From Echinococcus granulosus (taxonomy: Eukaryota > Platyhelminthes > Cestoda > Cyclophyllidea > Taeniidae): 31,197 nt of DNA. Of this stretch, positions 12,801-21,316 are shown one piece after another. Numbering within the stretch: the first letter of the stretch is position 1; the number at the start of each line of letters is the position of its first letter. The stretch is from contig NW_020170567.1 of assembly GCF_000524195.1 (NCBI RefSeq), positions 75,357-106,553 on the forward strand, read 5' to 3'. The translations under genes were made by a program, and so were the position numbers. Below the pieces are notes generated by a model. That model saw nothing but the letters and a program-made list of their open reading frames with translations, searched no databases and was not told the DNA's origin.

Positions 12801-15800
12801 TATGAATTTCCAATCCCTCTTTACTGAAGACAGATGTTTTGCAAGCCACAGGGTGTTGCGTTTGCGCTTGAGATTTGTAATGGGCATCTCACTGAGTAAA
12901 TCCGCCCTACCTAAGTGTGCTAAACACTTCACTAGATGAAAACTTCAAAAAGTGAAAATGACAGCTAACCCCTCCTAACCTCTGGCCGCAATCAGGACGC
13001 ATTCACTTTTCCTCATAGACAAATATTCCTCGGCTTTAACAGTTTTCAGACTCACGAGTGAATGCCCACCACGTTATGAATACGCTCATTAGGGAGCTAT
13101 CCAGTTGTCATTTCACTGTTGATCAACTAGTCATTACTCGTTCCCCCAGTCGTAGACTGGCCGATTTCTTAATGATAAATCGGCTTCTTTCCAAGATCAC
13201 AAGAATTGGAAGCTAGATGTCTAGTAAAGTTTTGTCCCTATTTTAACAGCCATTTTCAACCCATGTTAAAGAATAGACGATTTTAAAGGTTAAAACACTA
13301 AACTGGCCCAGATGTAAAAGGCGTTTTTTTGCATTTGAATAGGGTGAAGCTGATTTGAATGCCGTGAAAACCTTCGAGCACAAAACCCTCCAGGGTGAAC
13401 TTCTGGTCGGTGAAATCTTTGTTCGTATCTTCAATAAGCAACCCGCCTTTCCATTAGATGTAAGTCAACGTTTTTACACATTCTCCTCACCCCTCCCCAT
13501 TGAATAGCCTAGGTTATTTAAACATTTTGAACTGCCGCTTTTCAATGTTTTACTGAAGGCTAGGCAATGGCTAATAGAAATCCGAAATTTGAACGGTCCC
13601 GGTGGAAGTCAATAAGTATTTACTTTTGTAAATTTGACACTGCTTGGAGGCCCAGTAGAAAGTTTGTGATTATGTGATTATTTAAGGTTGTTTGATTGGG
13701 AAATTTGTTTTATTTGAAGGCGACTCCTAATTTTTCATCATGAATTAAAGCATGAGTTAGATTTCGACGTACATTAGATGCTCCTAGAGGATGGCTTGTT
13801 TGCAAGACTTGCAGTGAATACACATACCGGCTTCGGGGGCCTCCGGGTAGCGCAGACACACCATCCCTTGGCAACATTTCCTGTCAGCAGCGTGGCATGT
13901 GCGTCCGTATTTGAGGCAGTTCTGTCTTCTTACCGATTCGCAGGAGTTGGCTGGATCTGTAGATTGATACGTGAAGCTCATTCCTGGGTCTTTGATTTAA
14001 TGTAGCATGAAAGTGAGACCTCTGGTTTTATTTCGGAGGGATGTCGTTTGCTTGGGATATCTTTTTGTTTAGTAGTGGGTTTGTTTTTTTATTGAACGAA
14101 ATTTAAATCCTATTTACTCCTGCTTGGATTAAACACATTGTCTAATCAACACAATTAGTTATCTGTCTGCCCATCTATACAGCCTTTCTTTCATCCTGTT
14201 GTCTTTCCGTTCCACCCCCATTCATTCATCCATCTTCCCCTCTCTGATCCGTCTGTTCATTCGTGATCTATTTATTCACCTCAAATCCGTTCGTTTACAA
14301 CTGATTCCTCTAACCGGAGTCTGGGATTTTTACTCTCTTTTGAAAGAACCTTCTTGAAATCATGCGAGGTGCTACTATTTTTAGCACAGATCTTTTTCAT
14401 CTTAATAATTTATTAAAACGATCCTAATTAAATCGGTTCTGCACTTAGAATATTGCAAATAGCCTATTTATTAAGATGGTTGCTACTTTCTGTAATCTTT
14501 GGGACTTCAGAAAGACTAACTTAGTCTGTCTTAGCTGTTCTGTGTTTGCAGGCGTGACTACCTGTTAATAAAAACCAAATCCATGATTTATAACCCAGAA
14601 AAAAAATTTTTTGCATCATAATCACACATCTTTTAGAAAACACTGAAATATCCTAGAAGACTTAGATATCTTTGTGAAATATGTATTTTATACCGTAAAA
14701 TGCTTCCAATACTTACCCAAGGAGGTCGTAAGCACAATAATAAGGAGAGCGGTGAGGTTTGCCGACATTTCGGTACTACCTAGTTCAATACATGTAGCGC
14801 TCTTTGGTTATTTTTCTGAATTTGCGGCAGTTAAGTGCGAATCAATCGCAGCAATGTGGTAAACGGTAATTCTTCCACACATAACTCCATGTTGGACTTC
14901 TCTGTTAAGCGGCTTTCCGTAGGATTAGTAGCTGTTAATATAAAGTAAACGAAGTATTTTCGTTGGTGGCTGCGAAGGTGTCAAGCAACAGTATGAAAAA
15001 ATGATTGGTTGGATGGGTAAATGAATGAATTGATGTCTAAGTGAAGAGTAGGTAATTGACTTGCTTAATGAACGGATGGACGGATAGATAGGTTGTGTAC
15101 GAATGAGTGGATGGAGGACCACATCATGGGCTGTTGACTACTAATGAATAGATGGGCGGATGGTGTAAAGTTGCTTAACGAATTTGGGGCTGATTGAACA
15201 AATGGCCATTAGATTCGATGAATAGACGGACTATTGATACGTGGTTAGATGGAAGGAAAGACTATCGTTGGAGATGAGAAAGCATGGATGGCTGAATCTT
15301 TGTAGTAAGGAAGGGTGATAGGTACGAACAAAGATTAGAGATGCATAGATGTTTACTTGAATGAAAAAAATCGATGGGTAGTTGGAAGAATGGGAAGAGC
15401 TGATCAATGATTTTGATGGATCACTGATGAATGAACAGAGGCATGAGTACACAAGTCGAAATCTAATGTGTGAATAGGTGGATGAATGAACGGATGCGTG
15501 GGTCAAGGTGGATGAAATGATAGCTTAACAAGTATGCAAGAAATTATTAGAAGTACGGATCAAGAATTCTATTATAGACTAACTTTGAATGAGTTGAGTT
15601 GGGACCAGTGTATGAACAAGTAACTCGCTTGAAGTTACACTAAGGACAATTAATCGTACAAAGGTTGGACGATTGAATAACGATCAGGTGTTTAATGAAG
15701 CAATGAATTGAAGGTACGACTGGTGGTTCATTAATAAGCATGCTCTGGTCGTCGAAAGATGTGAATGGGAAGTTGAAGAGTTGGATAGTTGGTAGGTGTA

Positions 15801-18800
15801 TGAACGCTTGAATGGGGTAGGCTTAATGGCTGGAGCAAGGCATAGTAGAATAGCCTGATGAGAAAGTGACTTAATGAAGTGATGGATTTAGGAGCGGTAG
15901 GCAGATTCATCTGCAGTGAATGGATAGATGATTTGGTAGATGGCAGGAATGACTGTTAAATCATTGCACGAAAAAATTTAAAAATGGATGATTTCGGGAT
16001 GGATGCTCCTGAGGTGGATGGGAGAACTCAAGAAGGATTGATAGTTATAGAAAGGATAGGTGGTTTGTTTGCGTGGATGGATAGCAAGGTTTACAGTTGT
16101 ACAGACTTGTTGATTTATTTTATCGGGTGGATACACGGAAAAGATACCCATTAACATCTTTCATATCCTTCTGCCCTTTCTCCAAAATAGAATCCCAAAG
16201 GCTTCGTCATTGATCTGCTAAATTACCTTAAGACAGAACTGGCTTTACTCCCAAGAGTCTCTGATGGTTTCCCAGCCACCACCAAACGCGTCAGTCATCT
16301 CGAATCCGCATTGGAAGCCCTCCGCAACGTCGTCCATAGCTATGCCGGTGACCTTTTTTACCATCAAAACCACTATTACTTAAGCGAAATAAGTAGTACT
16401 TGTTTTTAAATGATAGGCGTCGAACTGCAATGCATCGGCCACTTCGACATTCTCTTCGGAATTCTTGAACTCGAGGGTTATGCTGATCTTAAATTGCGGT
16501 CCATTGAAGTGCTCCACGCTGTGGCGAAGAATCCGGAGTGCCTGAACGATATCCACGCCTCAAATCTTCTTGTTGTAGCTGTTATTCTATTTCGCGCCCT
16601 ACCTCTTGGTCGGTTTATGTGGACCAATATACTCGCTTCTGATTCGTATAAGATGGAAATTTATTAAAAATAATTTTGTTTTTTTTAGCACACCTACCAC
16701 TGTTGGATTTCTTCGCCCATGTAGTCGCAGTGAACTCATTGTTGAAGGAACTCGTATATGCTGGGGGGTTGATCTACCTCCTAGAAGCAATTGCAACTTC
16801 GGAAGTGCCTGAGGTTCGACGTGGATCAGCGGAATTGCTTAGTCGATGTCTGGCTAATCCGCAACTGGGTCGACGAATTCAGGCTCTATTGGGACAATTC
16901 CTACCTGCCATATTTCCAGAAACTATCCGAGGGGCACCGCAACAGTTTGTTGCACTCTATGATTGTAAGTTCCATTTTTGTTGGGTAAGAATGCACCTTC
17001 AAGCTAATCGGAACTATTTTAGGTGTTTTTTTTGTTTTTGTGTCAGTTGTCATGCTAGCGGTTGTTCTGAGGTCTCTCGTTTTATGATTGGCTGCAAAAT
17101 TCAGGATCTATCTTGTTAAGACATTTTGATGTTAGATTGCCATTACTGTTGACCTTTACAAATTGGACAAGTTAATGAAAATTAATCGCAATATTTGTGG
17201 TCGAAACTAGAAGAAGAAATACTTTGGGGGTATGGTGCGTTTTGTGTAATTCAGTTTCAACTGAAACTTCTCTGTAACCTTGAAATGGCCTTCTTCGTGC
17301 TTCAGATTTCAGTAACTTTGGTGTCAAAGCCGCCCTTTTTGTTTTATTACTACATTTTGCTTGACATTTCGGAAAAAGGAATAGGTATTGTTTTCATTAT
17401 GAATAATAAATTCTGAAAAGCCGTACTCTTGAATTTAGGAGTTCAATTTTGGTCAAAAATCTTTTAATAGCGCTAGCATTTAGTCTCTCACTTAAGTTAG
17501 TAAATTATTAGGCATTTCAAGGTCACTATGCTTGTTTTTGGTTGCCCCACGGTCATTCATTACAACGTTGGTCTTGAAAAGGCCTCAAAGTTTTATTATT
17601 CATAACTAACAGAAGCGGATGCTTTTATAGCTTCCCTTTTCCCAGTTGGCACTAATTTTTGACGGCAGAAACAATTCAATGTTAAAATCTATCATTTATA
17701 TAAAGTGAAAACCTATTTGATCTTCCTTCCAAATCCAGCGGACCATCTCAATCCAGAACTGATTTGGAACCAGGATTGTCGGGATCATTTAACCGAGGCT
17801 ATTATCGACATGTGTAACCGGTAAGCTCACTAAAATATTATCTCAAAATCTATTTCCAACGCTTCTTATCAGCTGTCTCTTAAGGTCGCGTTGACCAAGA
17901 CATGAAGTGATTTCGGTTCTCCTTTCGATTTGGAATCGTCACTCACAATCACTTCTTATCAAGCATTTATCAGCGTCAACCTGTTGAATAGAATTGTGGC
18001 AACTGAAAGTACTGTTTGTTAATTAGAAGCACCCTTTTAATTCACCCGTTTATGTGTTCTAGTCATTTTTGTATTCCTGGTGGTATCGCTCCCCTTCAGG
18101 TTTAATCGTCAACAGGAGAAGAACCACGCCCTTAAGTGGTCCCTTCCCGACGCCTACGCTGTCTCTTATGCCACCGCCGTAACTGCTGCGCTCCGTGCTC
18201 ATAATCTCGCTGACTCAAACAAAGACAGTGCCGGAGCGGAAGCATCTCTTTCCGATTCTTTGGAGGTCGTCTGCGTGGGAGGCGTCTACCTCCAAATCTA
18301 TGTCTCCCAAGCAGCAGGTCGTTGGATGCTACGTCAGCCAGAGACCTTTCTGGAAGCCTTGATGACTCGACTTCTAGAAACTTTCAACCGAAAGTCACCA
18401 GAAACGGATCCAGGCCTGCTGCGATTGCTAAGTCGAGCGGCGCTGCAACTGCTGGCAGACCGACCTGGTTTGTTGGATGGACTGCCAAAGAAGGGATTTG
18501 CTCATAGGATACTAGATCTATGTCCTGCGGTAAATGAACCAGAGGAGGCGAGGACATGTGCTCTGTTGATACATGCCATGTCAGCTAGCAAGGTGAGACA
18601 GTTTGAAATACAGTCTTTTTCTTTCTACGATTTGAGGCCGCATTGATATGGGTCTCACGGGACATTTAAAACCGATTATATGGTTCAACGTCGCCCCTTA
18701 AGTGTTGTTAGCTACTTATGGGTCCGTCTTTGTGTACCGTTGGTTGGTTCGAGGTCGGGAATTGGAACAGTAGATAAAATTCCTTTTTAGTCCACATCTC

Positions 18801-19822
18801 AAGATCTTACAGCCAATCTTCGTCACGCCTAAATATGCCTTATAATTGCGGTGCTGTCAGTCCTGGTCGCGATAAGTTTTTTGCATCTGGGACTGCGTTT
18901 GCAAAATGACTTCCCTTGACTTTTCTTCTCTATATGAGCCACCTCAGATTTATCCCTTCTTCTTTTAAAGGAGTTATTCATTGTCTTCTACTTCTTACTG
19001 CTCTTCCTCTATTTCTCAGCTCTGCGTCGGTGCAATGATGGAGCGGGAGACGATAGCTGGCTACCGACATGTGATTAGTTACTGTGTCGGCGAGGAGTTA
19101 GGCACAATGGGAGAAACTCTTTTCAACATCTTCAACACTACCGGCTGTGATCCTCTGGTTGCTCAAGTGGGTCTCACTAACTTCCCTTTTGGTTCCTTGA
19201 TATCACCGTTCTACCATCTATGTCTCGTGAACACCAATAAGAAGAAATAGCATCTATTGGTTCCATTTTAGCAACAATACTTTTTCGTCCTCCTTTCAGG
19301 CGCTTAAATGCGATCTCATCGATTTCCTGCTGCAGATACTGCAGCGTGGCCTACCGGTAACCGTTCGTGAGCCGGGTCAGTGTCGCGCCTATATTGTGAA
19401 GGCTCTCAAGGCAATGCAAAAGAATCCCCTCTATGGGGCACAGGTAGACGACGTGTGATTCTCATCACTTTTCTACTGAATGGAATTGTGTGAAACATGT
19501 TGTATAAACCCTGTAGGTGAGTGCGAAGCTGGATGCGGAAAGTGACAGGTGGTTGGAGTTTAGAGATCAGAGCCACGCTCTTTTCCTGACTAATGCGCCA
19601 CAGTCAGCCGCTCTAGCTTCCACCTATTTAACTGCTGGAGCAAGCGGATCTAGCATGCATGCTGGATTCCTTACCGGTGGTATTAGTGCTGGTGCTACAG
19701 GGACTGGCGCTGCTGCTTCTACGGGTGGTACCGCTGCTGTTGCAGCGTCCAACGCTACTGTTGTCAGTCCAGCGCTGGGTCCCGGCGGGGTACCCATAGC
19801 CCCGCCTCAACCACGACCTTAA
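326..19822 (+). CDS. DNAJC13: DnaJ homolog subfamily C member 13 / RME-8 (5'-partial, 22 exons)
   Basis: RME-8 is a large J-domain co-chaperone that recruits and activates Hsc70 on early endosomes and works with retromer/SNX and WASH in cargo sorting (family knowledge). I read 22 exons: 326-816, 1638-1953, 2802-3032, 3604-4149, 4924-5115, 6145-6293, 6375-6576, 6649-6767, 7943-8157, 8768-8991, 10204-10389, 11451-11630, 11706-12089, 13343-13459, 16191-16347, 16417-16608, 16689-16964, 17739-17820, 18100-18592, 19020-19166, 19300-19443, 19517-19822. All are bounded by AG/GT and every phase agrees, giving about 1782 residues with no internal stop. Order matches the animal protein: IWN repeat, GYF_2 domain, J domain with HPD near residue 768 of the encoded part, ARM-like helices, IWN motifs, low-complexity tail. 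The human protein is about 2240 residues, so several hundred N-terminal residues lie to the left. Residue numbers in the exon entries count from the first codon in the window. Confidence 0.97.
1638..1953 (+). CDS. DNAJC13: DNAJC13 exon B
   Basis: Acceptor cctccttag; the split codon AG+T gives Ser, then [12 protein letters not shown]. The conserved core [20 protein letters not shown] and the helix [16 protein letters not shown] follow, as in animal RME-8. A Gly-rich and Arg-rich insertion (six Gly followed by basic residues) separates the two blocks. Donor gtattc, phase 0. Confidence 0.93.
1714..1731 (+). repeat. Coding GGT trinucleotide run (poly-Gly)
   Basis: Five GGT codons and one GGA in frame encode six Gly inside DNAJC13 exon B, followed by a basic stretch. 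It is a potential length-variable coding microsatellite. Confidence 0.9.
2802..3032 (+). CDS. DNAJC13: DNAJC13 exon C (start of GYF_2 domain)
   Basis: Acceptor tctctttcag, phase 0. Encodes the conserved [19 protein letters not shown] block, then EWWYW (residues about 326-330) and GPFTFTE, the N-terminal half of the GYF_2-type domain. The donor gtccgt is weak, but joining here to 3604 reproduces the family spacing exactly (seven residues between the Glu and the next conserved Gly). Confidence 0.9.
3604..4149 (+). CDS. DNAJC13: DNAJC13 exon D (rest of GYF_2 domain, linker)
   Basis: Acceptor atttcgccttag, phase 0. [22 protein letters not shown] continues the GYF_2 domain in two steps; 52 extra residues (3670-3825, Ser/Thr/Gly-rich) intervene before [13 protein letters not shown], which are adjacent in the human protein. 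The exon ends with the well conserved [14 protein letters not shown] and LPHIVQ. Donor gttagt, phase 0. Confidence 0.92.
4195..4830 (+). repeat. Degenerate TGGA/TGAA tetranucleotide tract
   Basis: Dense but imperfect copies of gatg, ggat, tgaa and aatg units fill most of the intron between exons D and E. Minus-strand open frames here read as His/Pro/Ser-rich peptides and are repeat artefacts. Confidence 0.85.
4924..5115 (+). CDS. DNAJC13: DNAJC13 exon E
   Basis: Acceptor catcttcag, donor gtaagt, phase 0 at both ends. Encodes [20 protein letters not shown] and then [20 protein letters not shown], one of the best conserved stretches of RME-8, almost residue for residue like human. Confidence 0.97.
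5565..5690 (+). repeat. Degenerate TGGA/TGAA tract
   Basis: ggatggatggatagatggatc and similar units in the intron between exons E and F, same orientation as the tract at 4.2-4.8 kb. A short further patch lies at about 6040-6080. The rest of this 1-kb intron holds nothing I recognise. Confidence 0.75.
6145..6293 (+). CDS. DNAJC13: DNAJC13 exon F (IWN motif)
   Basis: Acceptor gcctaattttag, phase 0. Encodes [38 protein letters not shown]. The IWNQEMR is an IWN repeat, the feature that names the RME-8 repeat family. A second AG six bases downstream (6150-6151) would break the phase, so I chose 6145. Donor gtgagt, phase 2. Confidence 0.95.
6375..6576 (+). CDS. DNAJC13: DNAJC13 exon G (with alternative in-frame donor at 6598)
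   Basis: Acceptor cattcacag. [40 protein letters not shown] and [11 protein letters not shown] match animal RME-8 closely. The first donor is CCA|gtgagt at 6577. Only 21 nt on lies CAG|gtaagt at 6598, also in frame, which would add the seven residues VSLSYYQ. The shorter form keeps the human spacing. Confidence 0.95.
6649..6767 (+). CDS. DNAJC13: DNAJC13 exon H (J-domain helix I)
   Basis: Acceptor ttctttcacttttag, donor gtaagt, phase 2. Encodes [20 protein letters not shown] and [18 protein letters not shown], corresponding to the linker and helix I of the J domain (human equivalent begins DAYEVLNLP). Confidence 0.93.
7385..7855 (+). repeat. Degenerate TGGA/TGAA tract
   Basis: Units of gatg, gaat and ggat run through the intron between exons H and I. 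The antisense open frame at 7388-7597 is made of this repeat. The first half of the intron (6768-7380) shows no feature. Confidence 0.8.
7943..8157 (+). CDS. DNAJC13: DNAJC13 exon I (J-domain core with HPD)
   Basis: Acceptor ttctgctcttag; split codon GA+A. Encodes helix [15 protein letters not shown], the HPD loop at 7998-8006 (His-Pro-Asp needed to stimulate Hsc70 ATPase), then [20 protein letters not shown] (helix III) and the following [17 protein letters not shown]. Donor gttggt, phase 1. Confidence 0.97.
8768..8991 (+). CDS. DNAJC13: DNAJC13 exon J
   Basis: Acceptor ctgcctag, split codon G+[22 protein letters not shown], then [20 protein letters not shown], are diagnostic of RME-8 just after the J domain. 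Donor CAG|gttgtt, phase 0. Confidence 0.96.
8992..10203 (+). other. DNAJC13: DNAJC13 intron without recognisable feature
   Basis: 1.2-kb intron between exons J and K. Several open frames on both strands (for example 9181-9483) lack flanking splice signals in phase with anything, and lack recognisable motifs. I see no nested gene. Confidence 0.6.
10204..10389 (+). CDS. DNAJC13: DNAJC13 exon K
   Basis: Acceptor ctctatctccag, donor gtaagt, phase 0 at both ends, 62 codons. Encodes [19 protein letters not shown], the Cys-rich [20 protein letters not shown] and [16 protein letters not shown], aligned with an ARM-like segment after the J domain. Confidence 0.93.
11134..11233. other. Assembly gap (100 N)
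   Basis: Exactly 100 N, the usual placeholder for a gap of unknown size, inside the intron between exons K and L. The flanking exons join without loss of conserved residues. Confidence 0.98.
11451..11630 (+). CDS. DNAJC13: DNAJC13 exon L
   Basis: Acceptor cttgccttgtag, phase 0. [20 protein letters not shown] is an ARM-type helix; [20 protein letters not shown] matches human FNYDYTLEESG. Donor CAG|gtcggt. The preceding intron holds the assembly gap, but joining to exon K leaves no missing conserved residues, so no exon seems lost there. Confidence 0.94.
11706..12089 (+). CDS. DNAJC13: DNAJC13 exon M (IWN-like motif)
   Basis: Acceptor is a long T tract ending ttcag. [34 protein letters not shown] and [18 protein letters not shown] (IWN repeat, with Asp for Asn) follow the human order. 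A 20-30 residue Ala/Pro/Ser linker lies between. Donor gtgagt, phase 0. Confidence 0.95.
12090..13342 (+). other. DNAJC13: DNAJC13 intron without recognisable feature
   Basis: 1.25-kb intron between exons M and N. Both strands carry only short open frames without recognisable motifs. Confidence 0.6.
13343..13459 (+). CDS. DNAJC13: DNAJC13 exon N
   Basis: Acceptor gcatttgaatag, donor gtaagt, 39 codons, phase 0 at both ends. Contains the conserved [20 protein letters not shown], matching human AKELIVGEIFVRVYN. Confidence 0.94.
13709..13714 (-). promoter_or_regulatory. Poly(A) signal of nested knottin gene
   Basis: AATAAA on the minus strand about 70 nt after the stop codon, at the expected distance for a short 3' UTR. 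Confidence 0.6.
13784..13956 (-). CDS. Knottin gene exon 2 (mature Cys-rich domain)
   Basis: Begins DPANSCESV and contains [15 protein letters not shown] and GMC, then ends with KQAIL and TAG at 13784-13786. Nine Cys in 57 residues, far above background for a chance frame. The acceptor atctacag (13958-13957) keeps phase with exon 1; ccag at 13985-13984 is an in-phase alternative. Confidence 0.78.
13784..14768 (-). CDS. Nested two-exon secreted Cys-rich knottin (UPF0506-like)
   Basis: A small gene antisense to DNAJC13, wholly inside the 2.7-kb intron between exons N and O. Exon 1 (14717-14768) encodes [17 protein letters not shown], a typical signal peptide, and ends G|gtaagt in phase 1. Exon 2 (13784-13956) begins after ctacag with two bases that complete the codon, and runs to TAG. 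The predicted protein is 74 residues with nine Cys in the mature part. The central spacing C-x6-C-x6-CC-x4-C-x11-C is that of an inhibitor cystine knot, followed by two more Cys at x2 spacing. From memory this resembles the UPF0506 knottin-like family of schistosomes and tapeworms. Target unknown. An upstream acceptor at 13984 would give nine more residues. It is probably a complete gene, since a poly(A) signal follows. Confidence 0.75.
14160..14300 (-). repeat. Degenerate TGGA/TGAA tract, inverted relative to DNAJC13
   Basis: On the plus strand it reads cattcattcatccatc and similar, so the gatg/gaat form is on the minus strand. It lies in the intron of the nested knottin gene. Confidence 0.75.
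14717..14768 (-). CDS. Knottin gene exon 1 (signal peptide)
   Basis: ATG at 14768-14766, 17 codons plus one base, ending ttg G|gtaagt. The peptide has a short polar start and a hydrophobic core ALLIIVL followed by TTSLG, as expected for cleavage near the exon junction. I chose this ATG because it is the only one giving a signal peptide in phase with exon 2. Confidence 0.72.
14995..16130 (+). repeat. Long degenerate TGGA/TGAA tract
   Basis: About 1.1 kb of imperfect gatg, tgaa, ggat and aatg units fills the intron up to exon O. The minus-strand open frames at 14925-15122 and 15231-15506 are repeat artefacts rich in Ser, His and Ile. Confidence 0.85.
16191..16347 (+). CDS. DNAJC13: DNAJC13 exon O
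   Basis: Acceptor ctttctccaaaatag. Encodes [20 protein letters not shown] and [16 protein letters not shown], aligned with human [17 protein letters not shown]. Donor gtgacc, phase 1. Confidence 0.92.
16417..16608 (+). CDS. DNAJC13: DNAJC13 exon P
   Basis: The intron before it is 69 nt. ECIGHF is replaced by [14 protein letters not shown]; the helix [20 protein letters not shown] follows. Donor gtcggt, phase 1, chosen because it joins to the next exon in the family spacing. Confidence 0.94.
16689..16964 (+). CDS. DNAJC13: DNAJC13 exon Q
   Basis: Acceptor is a T tract ending ttttttag. [20 protein letters not shown] and [20 protein letters not shown] are ARM repeats matching human [32 protein letters not shown] continues the alignment. 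Donor gtaagt, phase 1. Confidence 0.95.
16965..17738 (+). other. DNAJC13: DNAJC13 intron without recognisable feature
   Basis: T-rich 774-nt intron between exons Q and R; no gene or repeat tract recognised. Confidence 0.6.
17739..17820 (+). CDS. DNAJC13: DNAJC13 exon R (IWN motif)
   Basis: Small 82-nt exon, acceptor ttccaaatccag, donor gtaagc, phase 1 in and 2 out. [20 protein letters not shown] is the last IWN repeat (human ENPELIWNDNSR). Confidence 0.95.
18100..18592 (+). CDS. DNAJC13: DNAJC13 exon S
   Basis: Acceptor ctccccttcag, split codon CG+[16 protein letters not shown] corresponds to human [32 protein letters not shown] and [20 protein letters not shown] match the AVGGVFLRIFIAQP region. 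An Ala/Asp/Ser-rich stretch between them is longer than in human. Donor gtgaga, phase 0. Confidence 0.95.
19020..19166 (+). CDS. DNAJC13: DNAJC13 exon T
   Basis: Acceptor tctatttctcag, donor gtgggt, 49 codons. [20 protein letters not shown] and DPLVAQ align with human ELCVRAMASLETIGPLM and SELVAQ. Confidence 0.94.
19300..19443 (+). CDS. DNAJC13: DNAJC13 exon U
   Basis: Acceptor ctcctttcag, donor gtagac, 48 codons, phase 0. [20 protein letters not shown] and [19 protein letters not shown] match human ALKADLVPYLLKLL and [19 protein letters not shown]. Confidence 0.96.
19517..19822 (+). CDS. DNAJC13: DNAJC13 last exon (V) with stop codon
   Basis: Acceptor aaccctgtag, phase 0. [17 protein letters not shown] matches human FKDQKHDLFISESQTAG, followed by YLTAG and a Gly/Ala/Ser/Thr low-complexity tail ending in a Pro-rich PIAPPQPRP and TAA. 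I saw no canonical AATAAA in the next several hundred bases; only variants such as aataat near 20022. Confidence 0.96.
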   Translation: MSAKLDAESDRWLEFRDQSHALFLTNAPQSAALASTYLTAGASGSSMHAGFLTGGISAGATGTGAAASTGGTAAVAASNATVVSPALGPGGVPIAPPQPRP

Positions 19823-21274
19823 TTGAAGATATTTCTGATGTGCCCCATCTCTCTTCCCACCTATTCTCCCGCTGTCCACCCATCTTTTTCTCTTTTTCTG
19901 GAACTCTGTGTATGTCTGTGTGAATGTACTTTTATCGCTGATTTATATACGAAATGGAAAGGTGACATGTATTGCAACTAGCCTAGCCCTTTTGGTCTGC
20001 GATGTATTATTGTTATTTTTTAATAATTGTTATCCCGTTTGTTGAAAATGGGTGGATACTGACCGCAGGAGAATTTTCATGTTGACGGTCAAGTTGGAAT
20101 TCGATGATTGTAAGGACGAATCAATAGAATATTTGTGGTCAATGTTATAGTACAAAGGCGGTGTTAGTTCATTTACAAGGCATATTCATATTCCGCGCGC
20201 AGTCTCGAACGCAGTTGGAGAGCCTAAATGAGGTATCTGTAGCTTCCTTTCAAAGTAGACCAATTTTCTACTTTGTCTCAGAGCTGCGCCTCTACTGTTG
20301 GTCTGAACCCTCCCCGTGTGCTACTTGAACGAACCTGATGAATGTACTCTGAACTCGTCAGCTTTAGGAACAGACCAAGTTTAAGTTGGTGTTGATTTCC
20401 TCCTGTCAGTTTTTTTATTCCAGCATTCGGAGGAGGTGCGCAACGATTAACACGGGCGTCTACATCAACCAGAAAAAAACGTCTTTGAAGTGGATGGCAT
20501 TAACAGGTAAAAACAACCTGCGACGCCTACTAGCATGCTGTCTTACACTTCTTTCACGAAAAAGGACGGTTTGTTGATCGAATGACTCGCGGTGAGAAAT
20601 CGCTTCTGCGATTTACCCCAACATTCGTCGAGCGCGCAGAACTATCATTGATTACCCCCAAATAATTCACTCAATACCTCACCTACACCTCTAAGGCATG
20701 CACTTTGTTTCTGAAGGCTTATGCTTGCTTTTTGTGGGTGTGATAGGCTGCCAAAGGCCAAACACTTGCGCCTGTTTATACAATGCAATTTGATAAGATG
20801 GGGATGTGTGCTAGCGGCAAGTATACACCGTAAACGGTAGTTGAACTCGACCAAAGACTAACTCATTTCGGATCCCTTTTTCGCTTTTAATCTACAAGCT
20901 AATCGAATCTAAAGTCGACACTGCCTCAGTTTAATGACAACCAACAGTCATAGCATCCACATACCTACCCATTTCAGAGGTCTGGTCAAACACAATCCCA
21001 TGGAATGCGTGACTTGATGGCCTCGACTGCAGTCAACTCCAATAGGTAAATGGTCGATGTAGTTTTGAGTCTCATCTCCTCAAAACAGAAGAAGTGAAGC
21101 GGATGCCAACTCCTATGTACACACGTTCTTAAAAAAATTTCACACAGCAACTCAGTGATGTAAATGGTCTTTATGCGAAATTAGAGGGACGTCAGTGTAA
21201 GAGAGGTTAGATGTAGGTGGTAGTGGGGGTCCCTTAAACAGATGCTTCAATCATCTGTTACCTCCACCATTTGT
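19823..21274. other. 3' flank between convergent DNAJC13 and tetraspanin genes
   Basis: Expected to hold both 3' UTRs. No coding motif recognised. On the minus strand CATAAA at 21170-21175, about 100 nt past the tetraspanin stop, could serve as a variant poly(A) signal. An 8-bp stem with a 7-nt loop (21237-21259, aacagatg/catctgtt) lies just after that stop. Confidence 0.5.
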
Positions 21275-21316
21275 CTACAGGCAAATCGCAAACACCACAA
21301 TCGGGAGGATAGCGGT
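21275..21316 (-). CDS. Tetraspanin last exon (TM4 end, stop)
   Basis: Acceptor ctacattttag, then TAILPIVVFAICL and TAG. It completes TM4 and leaves almost no cytoplasmic tail. Confidence 0.78.
   Translation of the reverse strand, partial: TAILPIVVFAICL

Noticed and set aside
19628..19879. Minus-strand open frame
   Set aside because: Antisense shadow of the Gly/Ala-rich last DNAJC13 exon.
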